DNA from: Methylomonas paludis
GTDB lineage: Bacteria > Pseudomonadota > Gammaproteobacteria > Methylococcales > Methylomonadaceae
Length of the DNA stretch: 64,000 bases
Assembly: GCF_018734325.1 (NCBI RefSeq)
Contig: NZ_CP073754.1
Coordinates: 1-64,000 of the forward strand
Direction of reading: 5' to 3'
In this document: positions 27,316-36,003 of the stretch, piece by piece
Layout of the letters: every line of letters begins with the position of its first letter
How positions within the stretch are numbered: position 1 is the first letter of the stretch
Position numbers and translations under genes: made by a program
Notes under the pieces: model-generated
The model's input: only the letters and a program-made list of their open reading frames with translations
Databases searched by the model: none
Told to the model about the DNA's origin: nothing

Positions 27316-28731
27316 ATGAACGAGCCACGTTATAAAGGACTCATTAAGCCGCTGCATTCCCAGTTACAAGGCATGAAGCGCGCTATAGATAATGTGTTGA
27401 TTTTTTTGGCCCTCCTGGTCTCATTAAAAATTTATGCGGAGCCCCTTACTCATGAATACATGCTGATTTGTTTAATCGGCATCGTTATCTTCAGTCTGTT
27501 TGCCGAAAACCAGGAAATTTATCACACTTGGCGTGGCGCACCGATGTTCGATGAAGCATTGCGGATTTTGTGGTCATGGTTGGCGGCAGTATTTTTTATC
27601 GCCAGTGTGCTGTATTTTTTTCGCGACGATATTAATTTTCAAGTACCTGTTCTGGAATTGTGGCTGCCTTTGGCACCGTTGGCCATCATCTTGTTACACA
27701 CATTAAGGCGCGGGATACTAAGCTTTATGCGCATGCATGGCTTTAATATCAGCTATTACGCTATTCTAGGCGGAAATACTTTGGGGTGGCGCTTAAAGAC
27801 CGCCTTGTCGGCCATGCCTTGGTTGGGATACCGTTTTGTCGGTTTTTTTGATGATAGAGTGCAAGCTCAGGCAGATCGTATAGAAATTGGTGATGACAAA
27901 ATTACCGGTGATTTTAAAGATTTACTGGCAATGGCACAGCAAGGTGCCGTCGATCATATTTATATCACTTTGCCCTTGCGTGCCGAACAAAGAATCATTC
28001 AGCTCGCCCAGGAGTTGGCCGATAGTACGGTTTCGGTGAATATTGTCCCGGATTTTTTTATTTTTAATCTGATACAGTCCAAAGTCAGCAATGTTCAGGG
28101 TATTCCGGTAGTCAGCCTGTTCGATACCCCTTTCAACGCCATGAACGGTGCGACAAAACGTATCGAAGACTTACTGTTATGTGCCATTATTTTGCCTCTA
28201 ATTGCACTGCCCATGTTGATTATCGCGATTGCCATCAAACTAACATCTCCTGGTCCGGTGATTTTCAGGCAAAAACGCTATGGCATAAAAGGTGAGCGTA
28301 TTGAGGTGTGGAAGTTTCGCTCCATGACAGTTTGTGAAAATGGGGAAAATGTTAAGCAGGCCACTTCAAATGATGTGCGTGTGACACCCCTAGGATCGTT
28401 TTTACGGCGCACTTCCTTAGATGAACTGCCGCAATTTTTAAATGTACTACAGGGCAGCATGTCGGTAGTAGGACCGCGGCCACATGCCATTGCCCACAAT
28501 GAATTTTACCGGAAGCAGATTCAAGGTTATATGATGCGCCATAAGGTCAAGCCCGGCATCACTGGTCAGGCCCAAATCAACGGTTGCCGAGGCGAAACCG
28601 AAACCATAGAAAAAATGGAAGCTCGTATCCATCACGATCTGGAATATATCCGGCATTGGTCTTTATGGCTGGATCTTAAAATCGTATTTTTAACTGTTTT
28701 CAAAGGCTTTACCGGCAGTCAGGTTTACTAG
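27316..28731 (+). CDS. Undecaprenyl-phosphate sugar phosphotransferase (WcaJ-like)
   Basis: This 471-residue protein has about five membrane helices (four in the first 135 residues, one near 280-300), a central CoA-binding-like Rossmann domain and a C-terminal bacterial sugar transferase domain from about residue 278. Key motifs are FRQKRYGIKGERIEVWKFRS, RRTSLDELPQFLNVLQG and VGPRPHA, which define the polyisoprenyl-phosphate hexose-1-phosphate transferases of exopolysaccharide systems. It probably loads glucose-1-phosphate on undecaprenyl phosphate. It stands alone, away from glycosyltransferase genes, and is a second initiating enzyme in the window next to the WecA-like one. Confidence 0.9.
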   Translation: MNEPRYKGLIKPLHSQLQGMKRAIDNVLIFLALLVSLKIYAEPLTHEYMLICLIGIVIFSLFAENQEIYHTWRGAPMFDEALRILWSWLAAVFFIASVLYFFRDDINFQVPVLELWLPLAPLAIILLHTLRRGILSFMRMHGFNISYYAILGGNTLGWRLKTALSAMPWLGYRFVGFFDDRVQAQADRIEIGDDKITGDFKDLLAMAQQGAVDHIYITLPLRAEQRIIQLAQELADSTVSVNIVPDFFIFNLIQSKVSNVQGIPVVSLFDTPFNAMNGATKRIEDLLLCAIILPLIALPMLIIAIAIKLTSPGPVIFRQKRYGIKGERIEVWKFRSMTVCENGENVKQATSNDVRVTPLGSFLRRTSLDELPQFLNVLQGSMSVVGPRPHAIAHNEFYRKQIQGYMMRHKVKPGITGQAQINGCRGETETIEKMEARIHHDLEYIRHWSLWLDLKIVFLTVFKGFTGSQVY

Positions 28732-28748
28732 TATTCGACCAATATTAT

Positions 28749-28848
28749 TTTGACGGATACGGAGTAGGCTGCGCTGAACGCAGTGATGCGCATCAATCGC
28801 GAACCATTTGCTTCCAGAGGCAACACATCCTCTGGCGTTTCCGTCAAA
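28749..28848. repeat. Nested palindromic element
   Basis: TTTGACGGA (28749-28757) and TCCGTCAAA (28840-28848) are perfect inverted ends of a 100-base element. Inside are a second perfect hairpin, CCAGAGG (28814-28820) with CCTCTGG (28829-28835), and a GC-rich core with alternating GCGC-type steps (about 28769-28800). It does not code. The form suggests a REP/MITE-like dispersed element, but no second copy is seen in this window. Confidence 0.5.
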
Positions 28849-28860
28849 GTAATGTACTAG

Positions 28861-28892
28861 GCCAAACTGCCCTTTGAGTCTGGCAGTTTGGC
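28861..28892. terminator. Strong hairpin between convergent genes
   Basis: GCCAAACTGCC (28861-28871) and GGCAGTTTGGC (28882-28892) form a perfect 11-bp stem with a 10-base loop. It lies between the WcaJ-like gene and priA, which converge, so it probably works both ways. No long T run follows. Confidence 0.6.
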
Positions 28893-28917
28893 TCAAGCCC
28901 TGATCTGGCCGGCAGAT

Positions 28918-31128
28918 TTAATACAAATCAACCGGATCAACATCCAGCGACCACTTTATGCTGCGAGCTTCTTTGAGTTCACCAAGTCCGGCTAAAATTT
29001 GATCCAAAACCTGATGTAAATCTTTACGTGACCGACTTTGCAGTAACAACTGGAAGCGGAATTGGCCCGCCCTTCGTGCCATAGGTGCACTCACCGGCCC
29101 GAAAACACTGATACCCTGGCTATTATGACGATTGATCAGCCCGGACAATGCCGTTAAAAACAGTTGGGGGGCGGTGATATTATTGGCCTCGGCGCGAAAT
29201 AAGGCCTGATGGGTATAAGGTGGCAATTGCGCCTGGATGCGCTCGGCCAAGGCTGCTTGGGCATAGGCCCGGTAACCGCGGTTCAGTAAAGTAAGCAGCA
29301 AGGGGTGTTGCGGATGCCGAGTTTGTAAGATAACTCGACCGGGCATATCGGCGCGACCGGCACGGCCGGCAACCTGGATAATTAATTGCGCCAGCTTTTC
29401 CTCGGCGCGATAGTCAATGCTGAACAGGCTGCTGTCAATATCCAGAATGGCAACCAGGGTCACATTGGGAAAATGATGACCTTTGGCCAACATTTGCGTG
29501 CCCAGAATAATATCGGCATCACCGTCCCTGATGCATTGTAAATAATCCTCCAGTGCGCCTTTACGTTTTGTGGTGTCCTTATCCAAACGCACCAGTTTTT
29601 TGTCGGCAAACACTTGGGTCAGCGTTTGTTCAATCCGTTCCGTGCCCATGCCCAGCGCCTGTAATTCTCCAGTGTTACAGGCTGGGCATAATGGAGTCAG
29701 GGGCTGCTCGCTGCCGCAATGATGACAGCGCAGGCGCCGTTCGGCAGCATGAATCACCATATTTGCATCACAATACCGGCAGCGGGCCACCCAGCCACAG
29801 CCATGACAGATTTGTACCGGGGCATAACCACGCCGATTTATAAAAAGTAATACCTGCTGGTTTTGTGCCAAGGTATCCTGAATAAGCGCCAGTAACTGTT
29901 CAGACAGCCCGGATTGCATTTTCTTGTTACGAATATCCAGCAATTGCAAAACCGGCTCACTGGCATTACCGGCCCGAGTCGATAAAGGCAGTAACTGGTA
30001 ACGTTGGCGCCCCACATTAAACAAGCTTTCCAGAGACGGTGTGGCCGACCCCAGTAACACCGGAATGCCCAAATGTTTGCCTCGGGCAATTGCGGCATCA
30101 CGGGCCGAAAAGCGCAAACCTTCCTGTTGTTTAAACGAGGTATCGTGTTCTTCGTCCAGAATAATTAAGCCGGGTTTTGCCAATGGCGTAAAAAAGGCGG
30201 AACGGGTGCCCAGCATAATATTGGCCGTGCCGCGCTGAATACTTAGCCAAGCGCCAAGTCTTTGCTTGTCAGATAATTTAGAATGAAAAGTGACAATCGG
30301 TGCCGAAAAACGCTGGCGGAAGCGTAATTCTAATTGTGGGGTCAAAGAAATTTCCGGCAACAGCACCAGAACTTGCAGGCCTTTAGCCAACGCCGCCGAA
30401 ATGACTTGCATATAAACTTCAGTCTTACCGCTGCCGGTGACGCCTTCTAGCAGGAAGACTGAAAAATGCCCCAGAGCAGCACTAATAGTGTTGATAGCGA
30501 TCTGTTGTTCCGGATTGGCAATTAAATGAGTACCAGTTCCTGGGTTGTCATTTATAGGTACAGTACTAATAGGCTGTAAAAAACCCTTGGCCAGTAAAGT
30601 TTGCAGTGCCGGTTTAAATGCCGATAACGCCGTGCTGCTGATGGCGCCGCCATGATTATGAAACAGGTTCAGAAGAGCCTGTTGTTTGGGGGCGCGTTTA
30701 AGCTGTTCCATTGGGGTTACGCTACCCAGTTCGCTCAGCACATAGCTGGTTTGGCTGTCCAGTCGTGCTGGTTTGCCCTGTCTTAGTGCGGTAGGTAAGG
30801 CGTTAGCCAGCACTTCTCCGAGCGGGTAATGATAGTAATGACTGATCCACTGCAGAAAGCAGATATCCGGGCCGGATAATATCGGTTCGTCATCCAGGAT
30901 TTGCTCTACTGCTTTCAAACGAGTGTTATCCACCGCTGAGTCAGAACAGATTGCCATTAACAGTCCAACTTTTCGCCCTTTACCAAAAGGCACCAAAACC
31001 CGAACACCCGGTTTAACCGTTTCGGCTAGATAATCGCTCGGTGGTAAATAATCAAACAGCCGATCCAGGGGTATGGCAATTGCTACCTGAAAAAAGCAGC
31101 GTTCAGCGGCGGCAGAACAATTAGCCAT
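28918..31128 (-). CDS. priA: Primosomal helicase PriA
   Basis: This 736-residue protein restarts stalled replication forks by loading the helicase at repaired forks. Visible parts are the N-terminal fork-binding domain (FQVAIAIPLDRLFDYLPP), helicase Walker A GVTGSGKTEVY, DEEH in ILDEEHDTSFKQQ, paired CxxC-type zinc motifs (CHGCGWVARCRYC and CHHCG to CPAC) and C-terminal helicase motifs (GTQMLAKGHHFPNV, QVAGRAGRA). I chose the ATG at 31128; the frame runs 24 residues farther but that part covers a cluster of DnaA-box-like sites. Length matches E. coli PriA. Confidence 0.95.
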   Translation of the reverse strand: MANCSAAAERCFFQVAIAIPLDRLFDYLPPSDYLAETVKPGVRVLVPFGKGRKVGLLMAICSDSAVDNTRLKAVEQILDDEPILSGPDICFLQWISHYYHYPLGEVLANALPTALRQGKPARLDSQTSYVLSELGSVTPMEQLKRAPKQQALLNLFHNHGGAISSTALSAFKPALQTLLAKGFLQPISTVPINDNPGTGTHLIANPEQQIAINTISAALGHFSVFLLEGVTGSGKTEVYMQVISAALAKGLQVLVLLPEISLTPQLELRFRQRFSAPIVTFHSKLSDKQRLGAWLSIQRGTANIMLGTRSAFFTPLAKPGLIILDEEHDTSFKQQEGLRFSARDAAIARGKHLGIPVLLGSATPSLESLFNVGRQRYQLLPLSTRAGNASEPVLQLLDIRNKKMQSGLSEQLLALIQDTLAQNQQVLLFINRRGYAPVQICHGCGWVARCRYCDANMVIHAAERRLRCHHCGSEQPLTPLCPACNTGELQALGMGTERIEQTLTQVFADKKLVRLDKDTTKRKGALEDYLQCIRDGDADIILGTQMLAKGHHFPNVTLVAILDIDSSLFSIDYRAEEKLAQLIIQVAGRAGRADMPGRVILQTRHPQHPLLLTLLNRGYRAYAQAALAERIQAQLPPYTHQALFRAEANNITAPQLFLTALSGLINRHNSQGISVFGPVSAPMARRAGQFRFQLLLQSRSRKDLHQVLDQILAGLGELKEARSIKWSLDVDPVDLY

Positions 31129-31162
31129 TGGTAAGCACTTAGATATAGACAAGAAATTAAAG

Positions 31163-31197
31163 TTACCCACAAAATCTGTGGATAACTCTGTGGATTG
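31163..31197. promoter_or_regulatory. DnaA-box-like cluster upstream of priA
   Basis: TGTGGATAA at 31177-31185 is a perfect consensus DnaA box (TTATCCACA on the minus strand). TTACCCACA at 31163-31171 differs at one base, and TGTGGATTG at 31189-31197 at two. The three lie within 35 bases and end about 35 bases before the priA start. DnaA may regulate priA or be titrated here; the replication origin itself is not implied. Confidence 0.55.
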
Positions 31198-31416
31198 CAC
31201 TTGATTAAGTCAGCTTAGTCTTAGTTTTTATTGCAGTTTTGTCAGATTGCATAGAATTGAGTCTGTCTTGTAAGTTACTGAAATTCAGCTACTTTTTATG
31301 CAATAATTAAGCTGTGTTAAATGACCTAGCCTTAAATAAGCGGTGCTGTTGATTCGATGTTTGATTTTGTGCATAAGCTGTTACTTGTCTGCATCAATTC
31401 CGCACAATACGCGGGA

Positions 31417-31911
31417 TTATTTGGCGGTATTGTTCCAAAATTGGTACAAGGCCCAACCAGCCAGCGTCAGAAAAGCCAGTAAAGTCCATGCCGGTATACT
31501 TAAGCCCAACAGCGTCCAGTCTACTTTGGCACAATCCCCGGTGCCGGTCAGCATTAGTTTAATCGTTTCGGCCAGTGGAAAGTTTTGCAACATATATTCT
31601 ATGCCAGGGCCACATTCTGGTACTTCTTCAGGGGGTAAATGCTGTAACCAGACATGGCGAATGGAAATACTGGCGCCACTCAAGGCCAACAAAGCGATGA
31701 AAACGGCGTAGATTTTGCGGCCCTGATTATGCACAGCGGCCAGCAAAAACCCCAGTCCAGTAGCCAGAATGGCCAACCTTTGCGATATACATAAAGGACA
31801 GGGCTCTAATTGTTTAACAAATTGCAAATAAGCCCCAACCGCCAATAATGAAACACAGACAACAAAGCCCAGAAAAAAACTGAGGCGTGAACTAATTTTG
31901 ATAAGTTTCAT
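31417..31911 (-). CDS. dsbB: Disulfide bond formation protein DsbB
   Basis: This inner-membrane protein of about 164 residues has four helices and reoxidises DsbA, passing electrons to quinone. It keeps the CPLC pair (C38 and C41) in the first periplasmic loop and the second pair C100 and C127. The conserved CISQR follows the first pair. I chose the ATG at 31911 (MKLIKISS); it overlaps the RCK gene by 20 bases. A slightly earlier start at 31920 is possible. The open frame up to 32010 is inside the upstream gene. Confidence 0.92.
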   Translation of the reverse strand: MKLIKISSRLSFFLGFVVCVSLLAVGAYLQFVKQLEPCPLCISQRLAILATGLGFLLAAVHNQGRKIYAVFIALLALSGASISIRHVWLQHLPPEEVPECGPGIEYMLQNFPLAETIKLMLTGTGDCAKVDWTLLGLSIPAWTLLAFLTLAGWALYQFWNNTAK

Positions 31912-32596
31912 GTTCAACATCTTTTTTAAATGCTCTAATTGCCCGTGAGGGCCCCAAAATGACCAGAATATCGCCGGCACTGATACGCTGATCGAAATCT
32001 TCAGCCACAAAGTGTAGCTTATTGCTGAACTGTTTGCTGACCAGACCTATCATAATCAAATTATATTGAGCGCTTAACTGCAAGTAGCTGGCAGTACTGT
32101 TCAGTAGATAACTGTAGGGTGGAACAGTCACTTCGGCCAGATGCAAATCATGTTGACCGAATACGGTATGGTCAAAAATATCGGTAAGATCCGGTCTTTT
32201 CAACATATCATGGATCTTGCGTCCGCAAATTTCATAGGGGTCGATAATTTTATTGGCTCCGGCTGCCATGAGTTTTTCGGCAGATTCTGCCCGTTCCACG
32301 ATGCAAATAATATTAAGTTGTTTATCCAGGGCCCGTGCGGAAAGGGTAAGAAACACATTGTCGGAATCTTCGTCAAAGAAGCAAAGTATGGTGTCAATAC
32401 TGGTGCCGATGCCGATGGATATCAAATCGTCATCGCTACGAAAATCGATGTCGGCAGTGGCCAAACCATTTTCGCGTGCCAGTTCCAACTGTGCCGGATG
32501 CTGGTCGATGACGATGATTTGATAAAGGTTTTTATCCAGGCGATTGATCGCCTCAAAAGATAAGCGGTTATAACCGAAAACGGCCACATGTTTCAT
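31892..32596 (-). CDS. Soluble RCK (TrkA-N/TrkA-C) protein
   Basis: This 234-residue cytosolic protein has a Rossmann-type TrkA-N domain (about 1-125) and a TrkA-C domain (about 145-225). Such proteins form gating rings on K+ channels or transporters. The normal GxGxxG nucleotide-binding motif reads GYNRLS (8-13), so NAD or ATP binding may be altered. Its start overlaps the K+ channel gene by 4 bases (ATGA), so the two are made together and probably work as one channel. The channel has its own RCK domain as well, which makes this an extra subunit. Confidence 0.85.
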   Translation of the reverse strand: MKHVAVFGYNRLSFEAINRLDKNLYQIIVIDQHPAQLELARENGLATADIDFRSDDDLISIGIGTSIDTILCFFDEDSDNVFLTLSARALDKQLNIICIVERAESAEKLMAAGANKIIDPYEICGRKIHDMLKRPDLTDIFDHTVFGQHDLHLAEVTVPPYSYLLNSTASYLQLSAQYNLIMIGLVSKQFSNKLHFVAEDFDQRISAGDILVILGPSRAIRAFKKDVEHETYQN

Positions 32597-34197
32597 AGGC
32601 TTTTCCTGCTTAACAAACGATTCTGTTCGGTTTGATCGCGGAAATGATCAACGCTGTATTTTCGACCAAATACCACTAAAATGTCACCATATCGCAGAAT
32701 AAACTCTGGGTCAGGGTTAAAGTAAAAATGCTGTTCCTTAACCTGATATTTGTTTTTGTGCTTTAAATGAATGGGGTTGGCGCTGATAACGCCCAACAGT
32801 GTCAATTTGTTTTGGGCCAATGCCAGTTGCATGATTTGCCGATTATCCAGCGCTGAGCCTTCGCTGACTAAAATGGTTTCCATGGCTATTTCTGTCTGAT
32901 TTTGCAATATGCCGGATATCGCCTCAAAAGCCACGGGTTGACCCAGATACTCGGCAGCCAGCATACCGGCAATTTCAAATGGCCGGATCACATGATTAGC
33001 ACCGGCCTGATAAAGCTTGTTAACGTTTTCCAGTCGGTCAGTTCTGGAAATTATGCGTATATTCTTATTAAGATGGCGACTAGTCAAGGTCACATACACA
33101 TTGGTCACATCATCACCCGTAGTACACAACACCGTTGAGGCTCCCCGGCAAATACCGGCACTCAGTAACACCTCATTGTTACTGGCATCATTTTGGATGG
33201 CTAAGAAATTCTGTTTACGGGCCATTTCCACATGATATTCAGTCTTGTCTATGATAATAAATTTCTGTTTATCATTACTTAATTGTTTGGCAATCTCCTG
33301 ACCAACCCGGCCATAGCCGCAGATAATAATAAAATTTTTATAATGTTCCAGTTCTGCAAACACCCGGCTTTCTCTTAGCTCGGGGAGCTTTTCGTTAAAA
33401 GCAGAGATCAGTAATGAAGTAAAAAATGACAATACCCCCAAGCTGGGTAAGATCAACAATATGGCAGCCAGCTTACCGCCAGTGGTATGCGGAATCACAT
33501 CACCGTAACCGACGGTGGCCATGGTGACAATAGCCCAGTAAAACGCATCAAACAGGCTTTTAATATTACTGTTCGGATCAGGGTATTCAAATATATAAAC
33601 CGAAACACTGGCAATAAATACTAAAAGACAGGTAAATATCAACAGCGTTAACAATTCAAAACGTTTGCTGGCCAGAATGTCCGAGAATAATTTAGTGCTG
33701 TTGGAGTATCTGAGTAGTTTAAATAATCGGAATATCAAAAAAATCCGTAAAATTCTTAATTGCCGATAGCTGGGTAATATGGCTAGTAAATCAATAATCG
33801 CAAATGGCGATAGGATGTATTCAAATTTTTTGAATACGGCTTTTTTCAAGGCTTGAAAAAAACTGAACTTAATATTCAGATACAGCGATTTATCATGTTC
33901 TTCAAGGATAATAATGTGGGTGTCAGAATATACCCACAGGCGTAACAGATATTCGCAGGCAAAGATTACGATAATAGCCTGTTCAAAGTAGCCGGTCATG
34001 ACACTGGCGGTGTGCTCAACATCATATAAAATGAACATGATGCTGAGCACGATTAAACCGACCATCAATATATCAAAATGGGCTTTCCGCCTACTGAGCT
34101 TATTTTCCAATATATTATAAAAAAAAAGCTTGGTGTTTCTATACTTGGGTGAAGACTTTAAAAAATAAGCAAAATAAATGATGAGTTTGGTCAGCAT
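32593..34197 (-). CDS. Voltage-sensor-type K+ channel with RCK domain
   Basis: This 534-residue protein has a six-helix membrane part followed by a cytosolic RCK region. The fourth helix (145-163) has a basic residue at every third position (R145, R148, R151, R157, K160, R163), which is the S4 voltage-sensor pattern. The pore loop holds the K+ selectivity filter TVGYGD (228-233). TrkA-N starts at FIIICGYGRVGQ (about 289-300), and TrkA-C lies near the C terminus. Family members are K+-selective channels that set membrane potential. The gene overlaps the soluble RCK gene by 4 bases. Confidence 0.88.
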   Translation of the reverse strand: MLTKLIIYFAYFLKSSPKYRNTKLFFYNILENKLSRRKAHFDILMVGLIVLSIMFILYDVEHTASVMTGYFEQAIIVIFACEYLLRLWVYSDTHIIILEEHDKSLYLNIKFSFFQALKKAVFKKFEYILSPFAIIDLLAILPSYRQLRILRIFLIFRLFKLLRYSNSTKLFSDILASKRFELLTLLIFTCLLVFIASVSVYIFEYPDPNSNIKSLFDAFYWAIVTMATVGYGDVIPHTTGGKLAAILLILPSLGVLSFFTSLLISAFNEKLPELRESRVFAELEHYKNFIIICGYGRVGQEIAKQLSNDKQKFIIIDKTEYHVEMARKQNFLAIQNDASNNEVLLSAGICRGASTVLCTTGDDVTNVYVTLTSRHLNKNIRIISRTDRLENVNKLYQAGANHVIRPFEIAGMLAAEYLGQPVAFEAISGILQNQTEIAMETILVSEGSALDNRQIMQLALAQNKLTLLGVISANPIHLKHKNKYQVKEQHFYFNPDPEFILRYGDILVVFGRKYSVDHFRDQTEQNRLLSRKSL

Positions 34198-34205
34198 ATG
34201 CAGAA

Positions 34206-34913
34206 TTATTTTTTGAACTCGATGACTCTATTGGGTGGATTCAGATTGATTTCGTCTATCACGCAATGTACACCAGCTTGCAGAATATAGCTGGCGGCAT
34301 CGGCAATATCATCAGCCTGGAGTGCTTGCCAGGCTTGTTGGCCTGGGCGGAAGTCCAGCGTATCGAAAAAACCGGTATCCACCATGCCGGGGTTAATAAG
34401 AGAAACCCGCACTGTCGATTTACCGCATTCATCCCGCAAAGCCTGGCTAAAACCCCGCAGGGCAAACTTAGTCGCGCAGTAGATAGTACCATTTCGGCTG
34501 CCTTTGAGTGCAGCTTCTGAACCGATATAAATCAAATTACTCTGCGGTTTTTGTTTTAATTTGGGTAATAGTGCCCGAGTCAAAAAAACCTGGGCCGTAA
34601 AATTGACTGTTAATAAGTTTTCTATCTGCTGATAAGAAAATTGTTCAAGATGACCAAACTGACCATAACCGGCGGCAAAGATCACACTATCCAATTCTGG
34701 TACGGCCTGCTGTAGCTGTTTGGCAAAACTCGGAATATCAGCCAGGCGGCTGAAATCCAGTTCCATGCCGGTAAAATTAGGCAGGGGATGCTGAAATTGA
34801 CCACTATCCCGGCAAATGCCGATCACGTGATGGCCCTGGTTTAACAGTTTTTCGGCAATGGCCCGGCCTATTCCGGAGCTGGCGCCGCTGACCAAGACAG
34901 TGCGTTTTTTCAT
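34206..34913 (-). CDS. Short-chain dehydrogenase/reductase
   Basis: This classical SDR of about 235 residues has the cofactor motif SGASSGIGRAIAE at its N terminus, a FAAGYGQFG stretch in place of NNAG and the catalytic YCATK, with S in YIGSEAALKG. The substrate is unknown. I chose the ATG at 34913, which overlaps the radical SAM stop codon by ATGA; a start at 34919 would add two residues. The pairing with an SPL-like gene occurs in other proteobacteria and hints at a shared, undefined role. Confidence 0.85.
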   Translation of the reverse strand: MKKRTVLVSGASSGIGRAIAEKLLNQGHHVIGICRDSGQFQHPLPNFTGMELDFSRLADIPSFAKQLQQAVPELDSVIFAAGYGQFGHLEQFSYQQIENLLTVNFTAQVFLTRALLPKLKQKPQSNLIYIGSEAALKGSRNGTIYCATKFALRGFSQALRDECGKSTVRVSLINPGMVDTGFFDTLDFRPGQQAWQALQADDIADAASYILQAGVHCVIDEINLNPPNRVIEFKK

Positions 34914-35899
34914 AGACATGGAAAAAATCTGGATTGAGGGATGTAATCCAGCAGCATACGGCTACAGTCCTTCAGCATAGCCTGTTCCAGATCACTGCGG
35001 TAGGAAACCATACCGTTAGTGGTTTGTAATGGGCTGGCGAACAGTTTTTCATCAGTATAGAGTTTATGCATTTTCTTAAAATATTGCTCTGGTAGCCTGA
35101 ATACGCCCAAGCTTACCGAATGTAGCTTGTCGGGATCTATCAATTGAAACACCTGCTCAAACAGAGCCTGATAAATTTGCTGGTAGTTATACTGATAAAT
35201 TAAAGGGTCAAAGCGTAAACCGATCTGCCAACCTTGTTGTTGCAGTTTGGCGGCTGCTTCCAGGCGTTTGCCGAGTGACGGGGCCTTGGCTTCCACCTTA
35301 TCGGCAACACTGTCCGGAGACAGACTGAAAGCGATTACACAACGAGGTAACACTGGACGTTGTAACAGACTGCGGATTTGTGTACTTTTGGTCCGTAATT
35401 CCAGCCAGGCATTGGGCAGTTCTGCAAAAACCGGTAAAAACTGTGCGGCAAAATCGCTGACCGGCTCAAAAGCCAGACTATCGCAGTCATAGCCGGAAAA
35501 AAAATACAGATCTTGGTCAGGCTGATCCAGACACATTTGCCGGATCTGTTGTTGAAAATCTTCATAATTGACAAACAGCACATAATTGGCCGATTGATAC
35601 ATGCCTTGCAAAAAGCAGTACCGGCAATCGTACAAACAATTAAGCATGTGCGAAAAATAAAAATTGTGGTTGCCGCCTATGCCGTATCCGCTTGGAGCTG
35701 GTAACACAAATTTTTGATATTTCTCCGCCAATATCAGCGCGGGCTGCTGTTTTTGTATGCGAAAGTTTTGTGCTTTGGGATTAAACACTTCGCCGTAACG
35801 ATCACAGAAAATGACCCTGGCATTCGGAAAGCGCCGCCGGATTTGCGTCACGCGCGGATGATCCTGTACGGCTGTTTCAATATATAGAGTGTCTATCAT
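34910..35899 (-). CDS. Spore-photoproduct-lyase-like radical SAM protein
   Basis: This 329-residue protein has the radical SAM cluster motif CLYDCRYC (C88, C92, C95) and resembles spore photoproduct lyase in its N-terminal part, with GGNHNFYFSHMLNC just before the motif. True SPL repairs spore-type thymine dimers in Bacillus, yet this organism type does not form spores. The protein could repair a UV lesion or act on a different substrate. It is coupled by a 4-base overlap with the SDR gene, and no photolyase gene is adjacent. Confidence 0.85.
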   Translation of the reverse strand: MIDTLYIETAVQDHPRVTQIRRRFPNARVIFCDRYGEVFNPKAQNFRIQKQQPALILAEKYQKFVLPAPSGYGIGGNHNFYFSHMLNCLYDCRYCFLQGMYQSANYVLFVNYEDFQQQIRQMCLDQPDQDLYFFSGYDCDSLAFEPVSDFAAQFLPVFAELPNAWLELRTKSTQIRSLLQRPVLPRCVIAFSLSPDSVADKVEAKAPSLGKRLEAAAKLQQQGWQIGLRFDPLIYQYNYQQIYQALFEQVFQLIDPDKLHSVSLGVFRLPEQYFKKMHKLYTDEKLFASPLQTTNGMVSYRSDLEQAMLKDCSRMLLDYIPQSRFFPCL

Positions 35900-36003
35900 G
35901 CCCGTTAAAAATATAGCAAGTCATTTGCGGAATATTATAAATGAAGCATAGGTGACAGGCCTGATACTGATAAAATCAGCGCTTTTTTAGTCAGCGGTTT
36001 ATC

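Noticed and set aside
31129-31200. N-terminal extension of PriA to 760 residues
   Set aside because: The extra region is the DnaA-box-like DNA, and the shorter form matches known PriA length.
31343-31711. 122-codon plus-strand frame opposite dsbB
   Set aside because: It is antisense to a clear dsbB gene and has no family pattern.
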